Positions 8,038 through 17,545 of a stretch of DNA of 64,000 bases are shown here, in pieces; the stretch's first letter is position 1; each line of letters begins with the position of its first letter. Position numbers and translations under genes: made by a program. The DNA comes from Streptomyces albiflavescens (lineage in GTDB: Bacteria; Actinomycetota; Actinomycetes; Streptomycetales; Streptomycetaceae), in NCBI RefSeq assembly GCF_014645835.1, contig NZ_BMMM01000017.1, forward strand, positions 174,157 through 238,156, read 5' to 3'. The notes under the pieces are model-generated. The model had not been told where the DNA came from. It made no database searches and saw only the letters and a program-made list of their open reading frames with translations.

Positions 8038-9633
8038 TCAGTGCTCCCCGGCAGGCACCAACTCGGTTTCCTCCTTGCCCTGCTGTGCTTCCGGCGTCCG
8101 GCCCGGCAGGAACAGCGCCACGATGACCGCGCCGACGATCGCGACACCCGCCCCGCACAGGGCGGTGACGTGCATGGCGTGCAGGAAGGCGTCGTTGGCG
8201 GGGCCGACCAGGCCCTTGCCCTGGGGGCCGAGCTTGGCGGCGACGCCGAGGGTGGCTTCGATGGACTCGCCCGCCGTGTGGCGCAGGCCGGCCGGGACGG
8301 CACCGAGCTTGTCCTCGATCCCGCTGCGGTAGGCCGTGGAGAGGACGGAGCCGAGGACGGCGATGCCGAGGGCGCCGCCGACCTGGCGGAAGGTGTTGCT
8401 GAGCGCGGACGCGGAGCCCGCCTTCTCGCGGGGCAGGGCCTGCATTATCACGACACTGGTCGGGGTCATGATGTGCGCCATACCGGTGCCCATGAGGAAG
8501 AAGATGACTTCGAGGAGCCAGATCGGTGTGTCCGTCTCGAGAATGGCGAACGCGGCGAGCATCGCGGCGATGATCAGCAGTCCCGCCGTACACGTGGCCC
8601 GGTTGCCGAAGCGGTCGACGACGAGCCGGGCGCGCGGCGCGAAGATGATCTGGGCCGCGGCGAGCGGCAGCATCAACAGGCCGGTCTGCAGCGGCGAGTA
8701 GCCCCGCACGCTCTGCGTGTAGAAGACGGAGAAGAAGGTCACACCCATGAGCGCGAAGAAGACCAGCGCGATGGCGGCGATCGCGGCCGAGAAGACCTTG
8801 TTCTCGAAGTACGTGATGTCGATGGACGGATGGTCGCTGCGCTTCTCGTACACGACGAAACCGGCGAGGACGACGAGTCCGGCCGCGATGGTCGCGAGGA
8901 CCGTCGCGTCGGTGAAGTCGGCCAGCTGGCCGCCCTTGATGATGCCGTAGACGAGCAGGACGAGCCCGACGACCGACAGGACGACACCGATCGCGTCGAC
9001 GCGGCCGGGGTTCGGGTCACGCGAGTCCGGGACCAGCCAGAACATCAGGACGAGCGCGAGCAGCACGATCGGCACGTTGATGAGGAAGACCGAGCCCCAC
9101 CAGAAGTGGTCGAGCAGGACGCCGCCGGTGATCGGGCCGATCGCGATGGCGAGGCCGACGCCGCCGGCCCAGATGCCGATGGCCTTGGGCTGCTCGTCGC
9201 GCTCGAAGACGTTCATCAGGACGGCGAGCGTCGCGGGCATCACGAAGGCGGCGCCCAGGCCCATCAGCGCGCGGAACACGATGAGCTGGACCGGCGAGCC
9301 GGACTCCGCGGCCAGCGCCGACCCGATGCCGAAGACGGCGAGACCGGCGAGCAGCACCTTCTTGCGGCCGAGCCGGTCGCCGAGCAGGCCCGCGGTGAAG
9401 AGAAGTCCGGCGAAGACGAGCGTGTAGGCGTTGATGGCCCACTCCAGCTCGCTCTGGGTGGCGCCGAGACCGGTGGGCGCCGGGGTCGAGATGGTCTTGA
9501 TCGCAACGTTCAGGATGGAGTTGTCGAGCACCACGATCAGGAGGCTGAGCATCAGCGCGCCGAGGATCGCCCAGCGGCGTCGATGCACCGCCTCGGGCAC
9601 ACGTCGTTCGGCAGGAGGAGCGGAAGTCGTCAT
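8038..9633 (-). CDS. MFS transporter, DHA2 family (EmrB/QacA), 14 TM
   Basis: 531-residue drug:H+ antiporter of the 14-helix class. Visible signatures are LDNSILNVAIKTI in helix 1, GDRLGRKKVLLAG in loop 2-3 and GPITGGVLLDHFWWGSVFLINVPI in helix 5. Substrate unknown. The ATG (MTTSAPP) is preferred; a GTG lies three codons upstream, and neither has a strong ribosome site. A 9-bp-arm palindrome lies 21 bp upstream. With the downstream TetR gene it forms the usual exporter-repressor pair. Confidence 0.93.
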   Translation of the reverse strand: MTTSAPPAERRVPEAVHRRRWAILGALMLSLLIVVLDNSILNVAIKTISTPAPTGLGATQSELEWAINAYTLVFAGLLFTAGLLGDRLGRKKVLLAGLAVFGIGSALAAESGSPVQLIVFRALMGLGAAFVMPATLAVLMNVFERDEQPKAIGIWAGGVGLAIAIGPITGGVLLDHFWWGSVFLINVPIVLLALVLMFWLVPDSRDPNPGRVDAIGVVLSVVGLVLLVYGIIKGGQLADFTDATVLATIAAGLVVLAGFVVYEKRSDHPSIDITYFENKVFSAAIAAIALVFFALMGVTFFSVFYTQSVRGYSPLQTGLLMLPLAAAQIIFAPRARLVVDRFGNRATCTAGLLIIAAMLAAFAILETDTPIWLLEVIFFLMGTGMAHIMTPTSVVIMQALPREKAGSASALSNTFRQVGGALGIAVLGSVLSTAYRSGIEDKLGAVPAGLRHTAGESIEATLGVAAKLGPQGKGLVGPANDAFLHAMHVTALCGAGVAIVGAVIVALFLPGRTPEAQQGKEETELVPAGEH

Positions 9634-9653
9634 GGCGCCCACACTAGATGCGA

Positions 9654-9680
9654 TTCGATACGGAACCGTCTCGTATCGAA
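9654..9680. promoter_or_regulatory. TetR operator palindrome before DHA2 exporter
   Basis: TTCGATACG (9654-9662) and CGTATCGAA (9672-9680) form perfect 9-bp arms with a 9-bp spacer, 21 bp upstream of the exporter start. Size and symmetry fit a TetR dimer pair. A related, imperfect site (33216-33232) lies before the other TetR gene at 32.6 kb. Confidence 0.75.
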
Positions 9681-9837
9681 AGCACTTTACGGAGAACTTA
9701 CCAAGAAATACGGAACCCCACGCAGCGAGACGTGGATCGCCCGCCCTGCTCTAGCGGCGTGTGGCACGAGGTGCCACCATGGACCTGGTCCGGGGACGCC
9801 GTGAGGGCGCCTCGAGATGACAGAAGGAGCCGTTGCG

Positions 9838-10725
9838 ATGACGCAGCTTTCGGCTGCCCAGAAGCAGCCCGTGCAGGGTGTGCGCCCGTCCACCGACAGC
9901 AGCAAGGCGCTGTACGGGGGCAAGAGCACCCGCCGTATCACGGTGCGCGACATCACCGCCGCCAAGGAGCGCGGCGAGAAGTGGCCCATGCTCACCGCGT
10001 ACGACGCGATGACCGCGTCCGTCTTCGACGAGGCCGGCATCCCGGTCATGCTCGTCGGCGACTCGGCGGGCAACTGCCACCTGGGGTACGAGACGACCGT
10101 GCCCGTCACCATGGACGAGATGACGATGCTGTCCGCCGCGGTCGTACGGGGCACCAGCCGCGCCCTGATCGTGGGCGACCTGCCCTTCGGGTCGTACCAG
10201 GAGGGCCCGGTGCAGGCGCTGCGCTCGGCCACCCGCCTCGTCAAGGAGGCCGGGGTCGGCGCGGTGAAGCTGGAGGGCGGCGAGCGCTCGCACCGCCAGA
10301 TCGAACTGCTCGTCGAGTCCGGCATCCCGGTCATGGCGCACATCGGCCTGACCCCGCAGTCCGTGAACGCGATGGGCTACCGCGTGCAGGGCCGTGGCGA
10401 GGAGGCCGCGCACCAGCTGCTGCGGGACGCCAAGGCGGTGCAGGACGCGGGCGCGTTCGCCGTCGTCCTGGAGCTGGTCCCGGCGGAGCTGGCCGGCGAG
10501 GTCACACGCACCCTGCAGATCCCGACGGTCGGCATCGGCGCGGGTCCCGAGACCGACGCACAGGTCCTCGTCTGGACCGACATGCTCGGTCTCACCGGTG
10601 GCAAGGTGCCGAAGTTCGTGAAGAAGTACGCCGACCTGCGTGAGGTCATGGGCAGCGCGGCGAAGGCGTTCGCCGAGGACGTCGTCGGCGGCACGTTCCC
10701 CCTCGAGGAGCACTCCGTCCACTGA
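9838..10725 (+). CDS. panB: 3-methyl-2-oxobutanoate hydroxymethyltransferase
   Basis: Transfers a one-carbon unit from 5,10-methylenetetrahydrofolate to 2-oxoisovalerate to give ketopantoate, the first step of pantothenate/CoA synthesis. The 295-residue (beta/alpha)8 enzyme shows MLTAYDAMTASVFDEAGI, VGDSAGNCHLGYETT (metal-binding Asp), VGDLPFGSYQ, KLEGG and VMAHIGLTPQS. The start is the ATG with AGAAGGAG about 8 nt upstream rather than an ATG seven codons earlier. It is monocistronic with a strong terminator. Confidence 0.97.
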   Translation: MTQLSAAQKQPVQGVRPSTDSSKALYGGKSTRRITVRDITAAKERGEKWPMLTAYDAMTASVFDEAGIPVMLVGDSAGNCHLGYETTVPVTMDEMTMLSAAVVRGTSRALIVGDLPFGSYQEGPVQALRSATRLVKEAGVGAVKLEGGERSHRQIELLVESGIPVMAHIGLTPQSVNAMGYRVQGRGEEAAHQLLRDAKAVQDAGAFAVVLELVPAELAGEVTRTLQIPTVGIGAGPETDAQVLVWTDMLGLTGGKVPKFVKKYADLREVMGSAAKAFAEDVVGGTFPLEEHSVH

Positions 10726-10743
10726 GCCATCGCGGCACCAAGT

Positions 10744-10776
10744 GCAGCCCGCCGATTTCCCCCGTCGGCGGGCTGC
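10744..10776 (+). terminator. 12-bp stem-loop terminator of panB
   Basis: GCAGCCCGCCGA (10744-10755) pairs perfectly with TCGGCGGGCTGC (10765-10776) around a 9-nt loop, 19 bp past the panB stop. A T-rich patch follows shortly (10781-10783). Confidence 0.85.
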
Positions 10777-10797
10777 GCCATTTCCGCTGGGGCGCCG

Positions 10798-10920
10798 TCA
10801 GGTTCTTTCGCCCCCTCCGCCCCTACCCGTCCCGTACCTGGGGGCTGCGCCCCCAGACCCCCCATCGGCCTGAACGGCCTCGTCCTCAAACGCCGGACGG
10901 GCTGAAGATCAAGCACCGGA
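10798..10920. repeat. Dispersed intergenic repeat, copy B
   Basis: Contains a tract inversely matching 58-118, including a GGGGGCTGCGCCCCC hairpin, followed by a second common Streptomyces intergenic motif around GGCCTGAACGGCCTCGTCC. It is non-coding and follows the panB terminator. Confidence 0.65.
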
Positions 10921-10923
10921 CGG

Positions 10924-11215
10924 GTGGGAAGGGCACCGGCACCCGCTTGGGTGAGACGCACCCGCAATCACCCACGCGAACGCACGCCCGCAACGCACGC
11001 CACCACGCACCCACCCGCAGTGGCCCACGCGAGCCCACACGCACCCGCAGTCACAACGCACGCCCCCCAGCCACCCACACCGCACCCGCACCCGCACCCG
11101 CACCCGCACCCGCACCCGCACCCGCAGTCACAACGCACGGCCCCACTCACCCGCAGCCGCGACGCACGGCCCCCACTCACCCGCACCCGCCAGACCACGG
11201 AAGGGGCCGTGCCGG
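10924..11215. repeat. Low-complexity ACCCGC-rich tract with hexanucleotide microsatellite
   Basis: About 290 bp built from CACCCGC-like words and recurrent CAGTCACAACGCACG modules. The core (11080-11126) is almost eight uninterrupted copies of CCGCAC. It can be read as repetitive peptides in several frames, but none has a ribosome site or family resemblance. I see no gene between 10777 and 11464. Confidence 0.7.
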
Positions 11216-11369
11216 TACATCACATGCCCCGTCGCTTACGTAGTTGCCAACAGGCAGGCCCCTGCAGCCCAAGCGATCTGCCACCGGCGACGGGGCGGAT
11301 GTACCGGCACGGCCCCGACCCACCCACCGGCGGAAAGCGCAACGACAACAACCCGTCCGCGACGCCCGT

Positions 11370-11395
11370 CGACAACGCCCGTCGACAACGCCCGT
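11370..11395 (+). repeat. Tandem 13-bp repeat before the DrrAB-type operon
   Basis: CGACAACGCCCGT occurs twice in tandem (11370-11382, 11383-11395), preceded by a related partial unit. It is followed by the 10-bp palindrome CGATATATCG (11399-11408), an AT-rich patch that may hold a -10 element. The position 57-95 bp upstream of the ABC gene suggests a promoter/operator region; the regulator is unknown. Confidence 0.45.
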
Positions 11396-11464
11396 CGGCG
11401 ATATATCGGCGGCTGTCGGTCGGCTGTAGGCGGTTTGTCGGTGGCGACTGGCACCTTGCTGCCC

Positions 11465-12502
11465 ATGACGCGAATCGACAACAAGCCCCGACAAGAGGCT
11501 ACCGGCGCCAAGAGCGCCGTCACCGTACGGGGGCTGGTCAAGCACTACGGCGAGACCAAGGCGCTGGACGGCGTGGACCTGGACGTGCACGAGGGCACGG
11601 TCCTCGGCGTGCTGGGCCCGAACGGCGCCGGCAAGACCACCCTCGTCCGTGTCCTGTCCACGCTCATCACCCCCGACGCGGGCCAGGCCACGGTCGCGGG
11701 CTACGACGTACTGAAGCAGCCCCGCCAGCTTCGCCGGGTCATAGGCCTCACCGGCCAGTACGCCTCGGTCGACGAGAAGCTCCCCGGCTGGGAGAACCTC
11801 TACATGATCGGGCGCCTGCTCGACCTGCCCCGCAAGGACGCCCGCCGCCGCGCCGACGAGCTCCTGGAGCGCTTCTCGCTCACCGAGGCAGCCAAGCGCC
11901 CGGCGTCCACGTACTCCGGCGGTATGCGCCGCCGCCTCGACCTCGCCGCCTCCATGATCGGACAGCCCGCCGTGCTGTACCTGGACGAGCCGACGACCGG
12001 TCTCGACCCGCGCACCCGCAACGAGGTGTGGCACGAGGTCAAGCGCATGGTCGCCGACGGCGCCACCGTGCTGCTCACCACCCAGTACATGGAGGAGGCC
12101 GAGCAACTGGCCTCCGAGCTGACGGTCATCGACCGCGGCAAGGTCATCGCCAGCGGCCGCATCGACGAGCTGAAGGCGAGGGTCGGCGGCCGCACGCTGC
12201 GGATCCGCCCGGTGGACCCGCTGGAGCTGCGCCCGCTCGCGGGCATGCTCGACGAGCTGGGCCTCACCGGTCTCGCCGCCTCGGCCGTGGACACCGAGAC
12301 CGGCACCGTCCTGGTTCCGATCCTCAGCGACGAACAGCTCACCGCCGTGGTCGGCGCGGTCACCGCGCGCGGCATCACGATCAGCTCCATCAGCACCGAA
12401 CTGCCCAGCCTCGACGAGGTGTTCCTGTCCCTCACCGGCCACAAGGCCAGTGCCCCGCAGGACGCCGCCCCCGCCCGCGCCTACGAGGAGGTCTCCGCAT
12501 GA
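11465..12502 (+). CDS. ABC transporter ATP-binding protein, DrrA family
   Basis: 345-residue ATPase of the DrrA/daunorubicin-resistance class. Walker A is GPNGAGKTT (51-59), the signature is YSGGMRRRL, Walker B is LYLDEPTTGLD, and the switch position reads TTQYMEEAE, with Gln where most ABC ATPases have His, as is typical of DrrA relatives. A C-terminal regulatory domain follows. The stop overlaps the start of the permease (ATGA), so the two genes are translationally coupled and form one exporter. The ATG lacks an obvious Shine-Dalgarno sequence; TTG and GTG codons 10 and 8 codons upstream are alternatives. Confidence 0.93.
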   Translation: MTRIDNKPRQEATGAKSAVTVRGLVKHYGETKALDGVDLDVHEGTVLGVLGPNGAGKTTLVRVLSTLITPDAGQATVAGYDVLKQPRQLRRVIGLTGQYASVDEKLPGWENLYMIGRLLDLPRKDARRRADELLERFSLTEAAKRPASTYSGGMRRRLDLAASMIGQPAVLYLDEPTTGLDPRTRNEVWHEVKRMVADGATVLLTTQYMEEAEQLASELTVIDRGKVIASGRIDELKARVGGRTLRIRPVDPLELRPLAGMLDELGLTGLAASAVDTETGTVLVPILSDEQLTAVVGAVTARGITISSISTELPSLDEVFLSLTGHKASAPQDAAPARAYEEVSA

Positions 12503-13323
12503 GCACCGCCGTTGTCGAAGCCCCCCTCGCCGTGAAGGGCGACTCCCGTATCTCACCCCGCGCGCACGCGCGCCACATCGGCGCCCTCGTCCGCCGCAAC
12601 CTGCTGTGGATCCGCCAGGACCCGGAGTCGATGTTCGACGCCGTCCTGATGCCGGTCATCTTCACCCTGCTGTTCGTGTACGTCTTCGGCGGCTCCATCG
12701 GGCAGTCGCTGGGCGGCGGTCAGCACAAGTACGTGCAGTACGTGGTGCCGGGTCTGATGGCGATGATGGGCATGAACATCGCCACGGCCGTCGGCACCGG
12801 CTTCAACCAGGACTTCCAGACCGGTGTGATGGACCGCTTCCGCACCCTGCCGATCGGCCAGGGCTCCGTGCTCTTCGCCAAGATCGTGGTGGAGCTGATG
12901 CGGATGCTCGTCGCGACGACGATCCTCATGATCGTCGGCGTGCTGGTGGGCTTCGACATCACGAACTGGCCGGGCCTGTTCGCCGCCGTCGGACTCGCCA
13001 CGCTTTTCGGCTCGGCCCTGATGTGGATCTTCCTGGTCCTCGGGGTGACGATGAAGAACGCCCAGTCCGTGCAGGCGATGGGCTTCCTGGTGCTGATGCC
13101 CCTGCAGTTCGGTTCGTCGATCTTCTCGCCGACCGGCACCATGCCAGGCTGGCTGCAGAACTTCACCGACTACAACCCGCTGTCCTCGCTCGCGGACGCA
13201 GCGCGCGGCCTGATGGTGGGCGGCCCGGTCACGCACGACCTGTGGGTGACCCTCGGCTGGACGGCGGCCCTCACGGTGGTGATGGCGCCGATCGCGATCC
13301 ACAAGTTCCGTACCAAGAACTGA
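12499..13323 (+). CDS. ABC transporter permease, DrrB family (ABC-2 type)
   Basis: 274-residue ABC-2 membrane protein with six predicted helices. Family motifs include RRNLLWIRQDPESMFDAVLMPVIFTLLFVYVFGG near the N-terminus and SSIFSPTGTMPGWLQNFTDYNPLSSLADAARGL near helix 5. It starts in a 4-bp ATGA overlap with the ATPase stop, with GAGGAGG just upstream. It works with the preceding ATPase as a lipid or drug exporter. It converges on the SARP-like regulator gene, 45 bp away. Confidence 0.93.
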   Translation: MSTAVVEAPLAVKGDSRISPRAHARHIGALVRRNLLWIRQDPESMFDAVLMPVIFTLLFVYVFGGSIGQSLGGGQHKYVQYVVPGLMAMMGMNIATAVGTGFNQDFQTGVMDRFRTLPIGQGSVLFAKIVVELMRMLVATTILMIVGVLVGFDITNWPGLFAAVGLATLFGSALMWIFLVLGVTMKNAQSVQAMGFLVLMPLQFGSSIFSPTGTMPGWLQNFTDYNPLSSLADAARGLMVGGPVTHDLWVTLGWTAALTVVMAPIAIHKFRTKN

Positions 13324-13368
13324 CGTCGGGCCACGCGTGACGGCCATGACCATGCCCCCCGGTCCGCG

Positions 13369-16300
13369 TCAGATGAGGGCGGCGGCCTCCTCCGCGGAGA
13401 GCCCGCCGCCCTCGGCGTACGCGGCCTCGTAGGTCGCGTCGTCGAGCACGGCCCGCACGCCCGCCTCGGCCCGGGTGCGCACCTCGTCCTCCATCGGGCC
13501 CGCGAAGTGGCCCGGCGGCAGCAAGTGGTCGGCGGCGCCGAGCAGTCGGGCCGCCTCGCGGGCGCGGCTGCCGCCGTCCAGGCCGGTGAGGGCGATGGCG
13601 GCGGTGGTCAGATGCGCGGAGGTCATGTGCGGCGCGATCATCTGCGCCAGCGGGTCCATGGACCGCGCCATGGCCTTGCGTGCCTTGTCCAGGGCGCTCG
13701 TGTGCTGCCCCTCCACCGCGTCCAGCCAGGCTTCCACGCCGAGCACGAACCCGTCGAAGACCACGAAGGTGCTGGCCGCGAAGTCCTCGCGCAGCAGCCT
13801 CATCTGCTCGCGCGCCTCGGGGGTCCGATCGGTGCGGCCGAGCCACATCGCGAGGAAGAGCCGGGCCGCGGGCATGGCCTCGTTCTGGGCGCCATGGCCC
13901 TCCGCGAGCACGTCCCGCAGCATCCGCTCACCGCGCTCGGGCTCCCCCAACTCCATATACATGGCGCCGAGTCGGACGGTGAGCACGGCCGTCTGGGCGC
14001 GGGCACCCAGCCGCTCGGCGTGCGCGCTCGCCTCCGAGTAGTCCGCGGCGGCGGCCCGGTATTCGCCCCTGCGCTCATGGGCCTCACCGCGCGCGGAGAG
14101 CGCCTCGGCGGCACCCCAGGCGTCGCCGATCCGGGCGAACATCTCCAGCGCCTCGTCGGCGTCGCGGGTCGCGTCGCCGACCATGTCGGCGCGGTTGGCG
14201 AGGATGTTGGCGCGCATCTGGAGGGCGACGGCGAGTTCCCACTCGAGGCCGAGTTCGCGGCACGTTTCGACCGACACGTCGATGACCTCGCGCACCCGAT
14301 CCATGTCACCGGTGAGCAGGACAGCGTAGAACCAGAGGTAGCCGGGGCTGCGACAGGTCTGCGGGAGGCCCGGCCGGTAGGTCTCGCTGATGATGCGCAG
14401 CTTCTCCTTGGCCTCCGGGGTCTGCCAGGCGTCCAAGTCCATGTCCATGCAGGCGAGATGGACGAGGTGCACTCCGCGCCGGGCCTCTTCGAGGACGTCC
14501 GGGCGCATCGGCGGCGGGGCAGCCGTGCAGCTCTCGTGCAGCGGGGCGGCGGGACGCAGGGGCGGCGCGAAGGGGTCGGGGCCGAGGGTCATGACCTCGC
14601 GGGACCAGGTGCGGGCGTCGATGCGCTGGTCGCGGATCTGCCAGTACCAGCACAGGGAAAGGACGAGGCAGATCGCCTCCTGCTCGTCGCGCTCGGCGAC
14701 AGCGTGCCGCAGGGCGGTGCGCAGATTCTCGTACTCGCGTTCGATGAGCGCGATCGCGGCGCGCTGCCCGGGGCCGCGCAGCACGGGGTCGGTGGTGCGG
14801 GCGAGTTCGCGATAGTACGTGAGGTGGGCACGCTCGGCGGCGGGACGGTCGCCGGACTCGTCGAGGCGTTCACCGGCGTACTCGGCGACGGTCTCCAGAA
14901 GCCGGTAGCGCATCTCTCCCTCACCCGAAGGGGCCGCGACGACAAGGGACTTGTCGACGAGAGAGCCGAGCGCCTCCAGCGCGGCGGGCCCGCAGACCGC
15001 CTCCGCGGCGGCGAGGCCGCAGCCGCCCGCGAAGACGGACAGCCGCCGCAGCACGTCCCGTTCGTCCTCGTCGAGCAGGTCCCAGGACCAGTCGACGACG
15101 GCGCGCAGGGTCTGCTGCCGCGGCAGGACGGTGCGGCTGCCGGAGGTGAGCAGGCGGAACCGGTCGTCGAGCCGGTCGGCGATCTGGCGTGGGGTGAGCA
15201 TCCGCAGCCGGGCGGCGGCGAGTTCGATGGCGAGCGGCAGCCCGTCGAGGCGCCGGCAGATCTCGGCCGCCGCCGCGGCGGTCTCGCCGTCGGCGTCGAT
15301 CCGGAAGCCGGCCCGGGCCGCGGCCCCCCGGTCGGCGAGCAGCCGCAGCGCGACGGGCTCCGGCAGCGGCTCCACGGGACGCAGCAACTCCCCTGGTACG
15401 CCGAGGGGTTCACGGCTGGTGGCGAGTACGGTCAGCTCCGGGCACCGCTCCAGCAACGCCTCGACGAGGTGGGCGGCGGCGTCCACGACATGCTCGCAGT
15501 TGTCGAGGATGATCAGCATGCGTCGCTTGCCGCAGTGCTCGGCGAGCCGGGTGAGGGGATCGTCGTGCCGGTCGGCCACGGCCCGCATCTCCTCGGCACC
15601 GGCACCGCGCAGCACGGTCTCCCGCGCACCGACGGCTGTGAGCACGGCCTCGGGGACCGCCTTCGGATCGTCCACCGGCGCGAGCTCGGCCAGCCACACT
15701 CCGTCCCGCGCCGCGTACGCCACGGCCTCCGCCGCCTCCTGCGACAACCGCGTCTTCCCGGCCCCACCGGGCCCGAGCAGCGTCACCAGCCGGGCCGCCG
15801 CGAGATCACCCCGGATGGCCTCGATGTCGGCCTCGCGACCGACGAAGGAGGTGAGGCGGGCGCGGAGGTTGCCCGGGGGCGAAGGGCGGGTCCGGGAGAG
15901 GGCGGCGGAGCCGAGGGCCGAGGCAGGGGCACCTACGGCAGGGACGGTGGCGCCGGGCTGTGCGGCGGCCTGCCCACCGGCTCCGTCCCGGCCGACGGCG
16001 TGGACCGCGTCTCCGGAGCCGGGGGCCGGGGCGCCGGAACCGCCCGGACCGACGCGGTGCTCGGCGATGTTCCCGTTACCCGCACCGTACGCGCCACGGC
16101 CCGGGCCGCGGCCACGGCCGGCGGCGGGTCCGTCGGCCGGTGTCAACAGCTCCCCGTGCAGGGAGCGGAGTTCGGGCCCGGGGTCCGAGCCCAGGCGGTC
16201 GGACAGGAGTGCGCGTACGGACTCATAGGCGGCGAGGGCCTCGGCGGGGCGGCCGGCGTCGCGCAGGGCGCGCAGACGGAGGGCGTGGAGAGGTTCGTCC

Positions 16301-16863
16301 AGGGGGTGGAGATCGCACAGGGCGGTGAGCTCGGGCAGGGACTCCTCGGCGTGGCCCAGGGCGAGGGCCGCGGCGAGCCGGGCGCGACGGACGTCGAGGC
16401 GGCGGGTCTCCCAGCGGGCCGTCTCGGCGGTGCGGTCCGGGAGGTCGGCGAGGGCCGGGCCGTGCCACAGCGCGAGGGCGTCGTCGAGGACCGCGGCCGC
16501 CTTCGCCGGGTCGCCGTCGGCGAGGGCACGCGTGCCCTCGCCCGCAAGGCGCTCGAAACGGTGCAGGTCGACGTCGTCGGCCGCCGCGGCGAGCCGGTAG
16601 CCACCGTCCACCGAGTGCACCGCGTCCGGCCCGAGCGCCCTGCGCAGCCGCCCGACCAGCGCCTGCAGCGCGCCGGGCGCGTCCGCGGGCAGGTCGCCGT
16701 CCCACACCTCCTCGACCAGGACGGCCGCGGGCACGGTCCGTCCGGGCCGCAGCGCGAGCACGGTCAGCAGGGCACGCAGCCGCGCCCCGCCGACCGGGAC
16801 GGGCGTGCCGTCGGGGCGAAGTGCCTGGGTGGTGCCGAGGATGCGGTAGCGCACGGGGTCCAT
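13369..16863 (-). CDS. AfsR-like SARP regulator (DNA-binding/BTAD/NB-ARC/TPR)
   Basis: 1164-residue transcription activator. Order of parts: OmpR-type winged helix (about 1-90), bacterial activator domain (about 95-240), a Gly/Ala-rich linker (240-335), a STAND NB-ARC ATPase starting at SFVGRE with Walker A GPGGAGKT (364-371) and Walker B MLIILDNCEH, then a helical TPR-like C-terminus. AfsR-type proteins bind direct repeats spaced by one helical turn and activate secondary-metabolite genes. No biosynthetic cluster adjoins it here; the nearest partner is the convergent DrrAB-type exporter. The ATG has GGAG 3 nt upstream, which is close; the gene upstream ends 14 bp away, so the two are probably co-transcribed. 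Confidence 0.93.
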   Translation of the reverse strand: MDPVRYRILGTTQALRPDGTPVPVGGARLRALLTVLALRPGRTVPAAVLVEEVWDGDLPADAPGALQALVGRLRRALGPDAVHSVDGGYRLAAAADDVDLHRFERLAGEGTRALADGDPAKAAAVLDDALALWHGPALADLPDRTAETARWETRRLDVRRARLAAALALGHAEESLPELTALCDLHPLDEPLHALRLRALRDAGRPAEALAAYESVRALLSDRLGSDPGPELRSLHGELLTPADGPAAGRGRGPGRGAYGAGNGNIAEHRVGPGGSGAPAPGSGDAVHAVGRDGAGGQAAAQPGATVPAVGAPASALGSAALSRTRPSPPGNLRARLTSFVGREADIEAIRGDLAAARLVTLLGPGGAGKTRLSQEAAEAVAYAARDGVWLAELAPVDDPKAVPEAVLTAVGARETVLRGAGAEEMRAVADRHDDPLTRLAEHCGKRRMLIILDNCEHVVDAAAHLVEALLERCPELTVLATSREPLGVPGELLRPVEPLPEPVALRLLADRGAAARAGFRIDADGETAAAAAEICRRLDGLPLAIELAAARLRMLTPRQIADRLDDRFRLLTSGSRTVLPRQQTLRAVVDWSWDLLDEDERDVLRRLSVFAGGCGLAAAEAVCGPAALEALGSLVDKSLVVAAPSGEGEMRYRLLETVAEYAGERLDESGDRPAAERAHLTYYRELARTTDPVLRGPGQRAAIALIEREYENLRTALRHAVAERDEQEAICLVLSLCWYWQIRDQRIDARTWSREVMTLGPDPFAPPLRPAAPLHESCTAAPPPMRPDVLEEARRGVHLVHLACMDMDLDAWQTPEAKEKLRIISETYRPGLPQTCRSPGYLWFYAVLLTGDMDRVREVIDVSVETCRELGLEWELAVALQMRANILANRADMVGDATRDADEALEMFARIGDAWGAAEALSARGEAHERRGEYRAAAADYSEASAHAERLGARAQTAVLTVRLGAMYMELGEPERGERMLRDVLAEGHGAQNEAMPAARLFLAMWLGRTDRTPEAREQMRLLREDFAASTFVVFDGFVLGVEAWLDAVEGQHTSALDKARKAMARSMDPLAQMIAPHMTSAHLTTAAIALTGLDGGSRAREAARLLGAADHLLPPGHFAGPMEDEVRTRAEAGVRAVLDDATYEAAYAEGGGLSAEEAAALI

Positions 16864-16877
16864 TGTCTCCGGTGGCT

Positions 16878-17441
16878 TCAGGTGCGGGGGTCCGGTACGT
16901 CGAGTTCGACCAGGACACCGGACCGGCGGCGGAAGCGGCGCACCCCCGACCGCGTACGACTCTCGTCGTAGTCACCGCCGAACCACTGCGGGCACCTGTC
17001 GACGGCTTCCAGGGAGCGGTCCTCCGGGTCGGGGAGGAGGGCGCGCGAGGCGGGGTCCGTCTCGACGTAGCCCTGGTGCACCACGTGGATGGCGCCGACG
17101 CGACCCGTGGTCCCGGGCCACTCGATGCCGTGCCGCTCGACGGTGAGCAGGCCGACCGCGCGGATCCACTGGTCGGGGTCGAGTCCGGATGCGTCCACGG
17201 GGTCGCCGTGCAGCGCGGCGAGGAGACCGTCGTCCGCTCGCAGCACCTGGATCACCCCGTCCTCGTCGTGCACCCGTTCCACCGGTGCCGAGATCTTGCT
17301 GAGCTCCTCGGACCAGCCCCCGCCGAGCACCTCCTGAGAAGAGCGCAGGAGCAGCGGCCAGTTCACCTCGTCCCCCACCGAGAACGGTGTACCGCAGCAC
17401 TCCATCTGCCAGTCCGCGTAGAAGACCCGCCATCGCCCCAT
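16878..17441 (-). CDS. Conserved actinobacterial protein, DUF6578-like
   Basis: 187 residues, soluble, function unknown. The N-terminus MGRWRVFYADWQMECCGTPF is highly characteristic of a Streptomyces family I recall as DUF6578. It has no membrane helix or catalytic signature that I recognise. A GGAGAGGGTGG tract lies before the ATG. It is 14 bp upstream of the SARP-like gene on the same strand, suggesting one transcript and possibly a shared regulatory context. Confidence 0.75.
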   Translation of the reverse strand: MGRWRVFYADWQMECCGTPFSVGDEVNWPLLLRSSQEVLGGGWSEELSKISAPVERVHDEDGVIQVLRADDGLLAALHGDPVDASGLDPDQWIRAVGLLTVERHGIEWPGTTGRVGAIHVVHQGYVETDPASRALLPDPEDRSLEAVDRCPQWFGGDYDESRTRSGVRRFRRRSGVLVELDVPDPRT

Positions 17442-17545
17442 GTCCCCACCCTCTCCGGAACCAATGGCCGATCGCGAGACGTTTTCCGCATACGCCCGGT
17501 ACGGTCGGGCAGTCCCACCCCATGAGCAGCACTCCAGGGAGCCCC

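Noticed and set aside
11080..11126. CCGCAC array considered as a CRISPR or iteron array
   Set aside because: Units are 6 bp and contiguous with no unique spacers, so it is a microsatellite.
13507..16971. An 1154-codon plus-strand open frame opposite the SARP-like regulator
   Set aside because: Same reason: GC-rich antisense shadow of a gene with clear domains.
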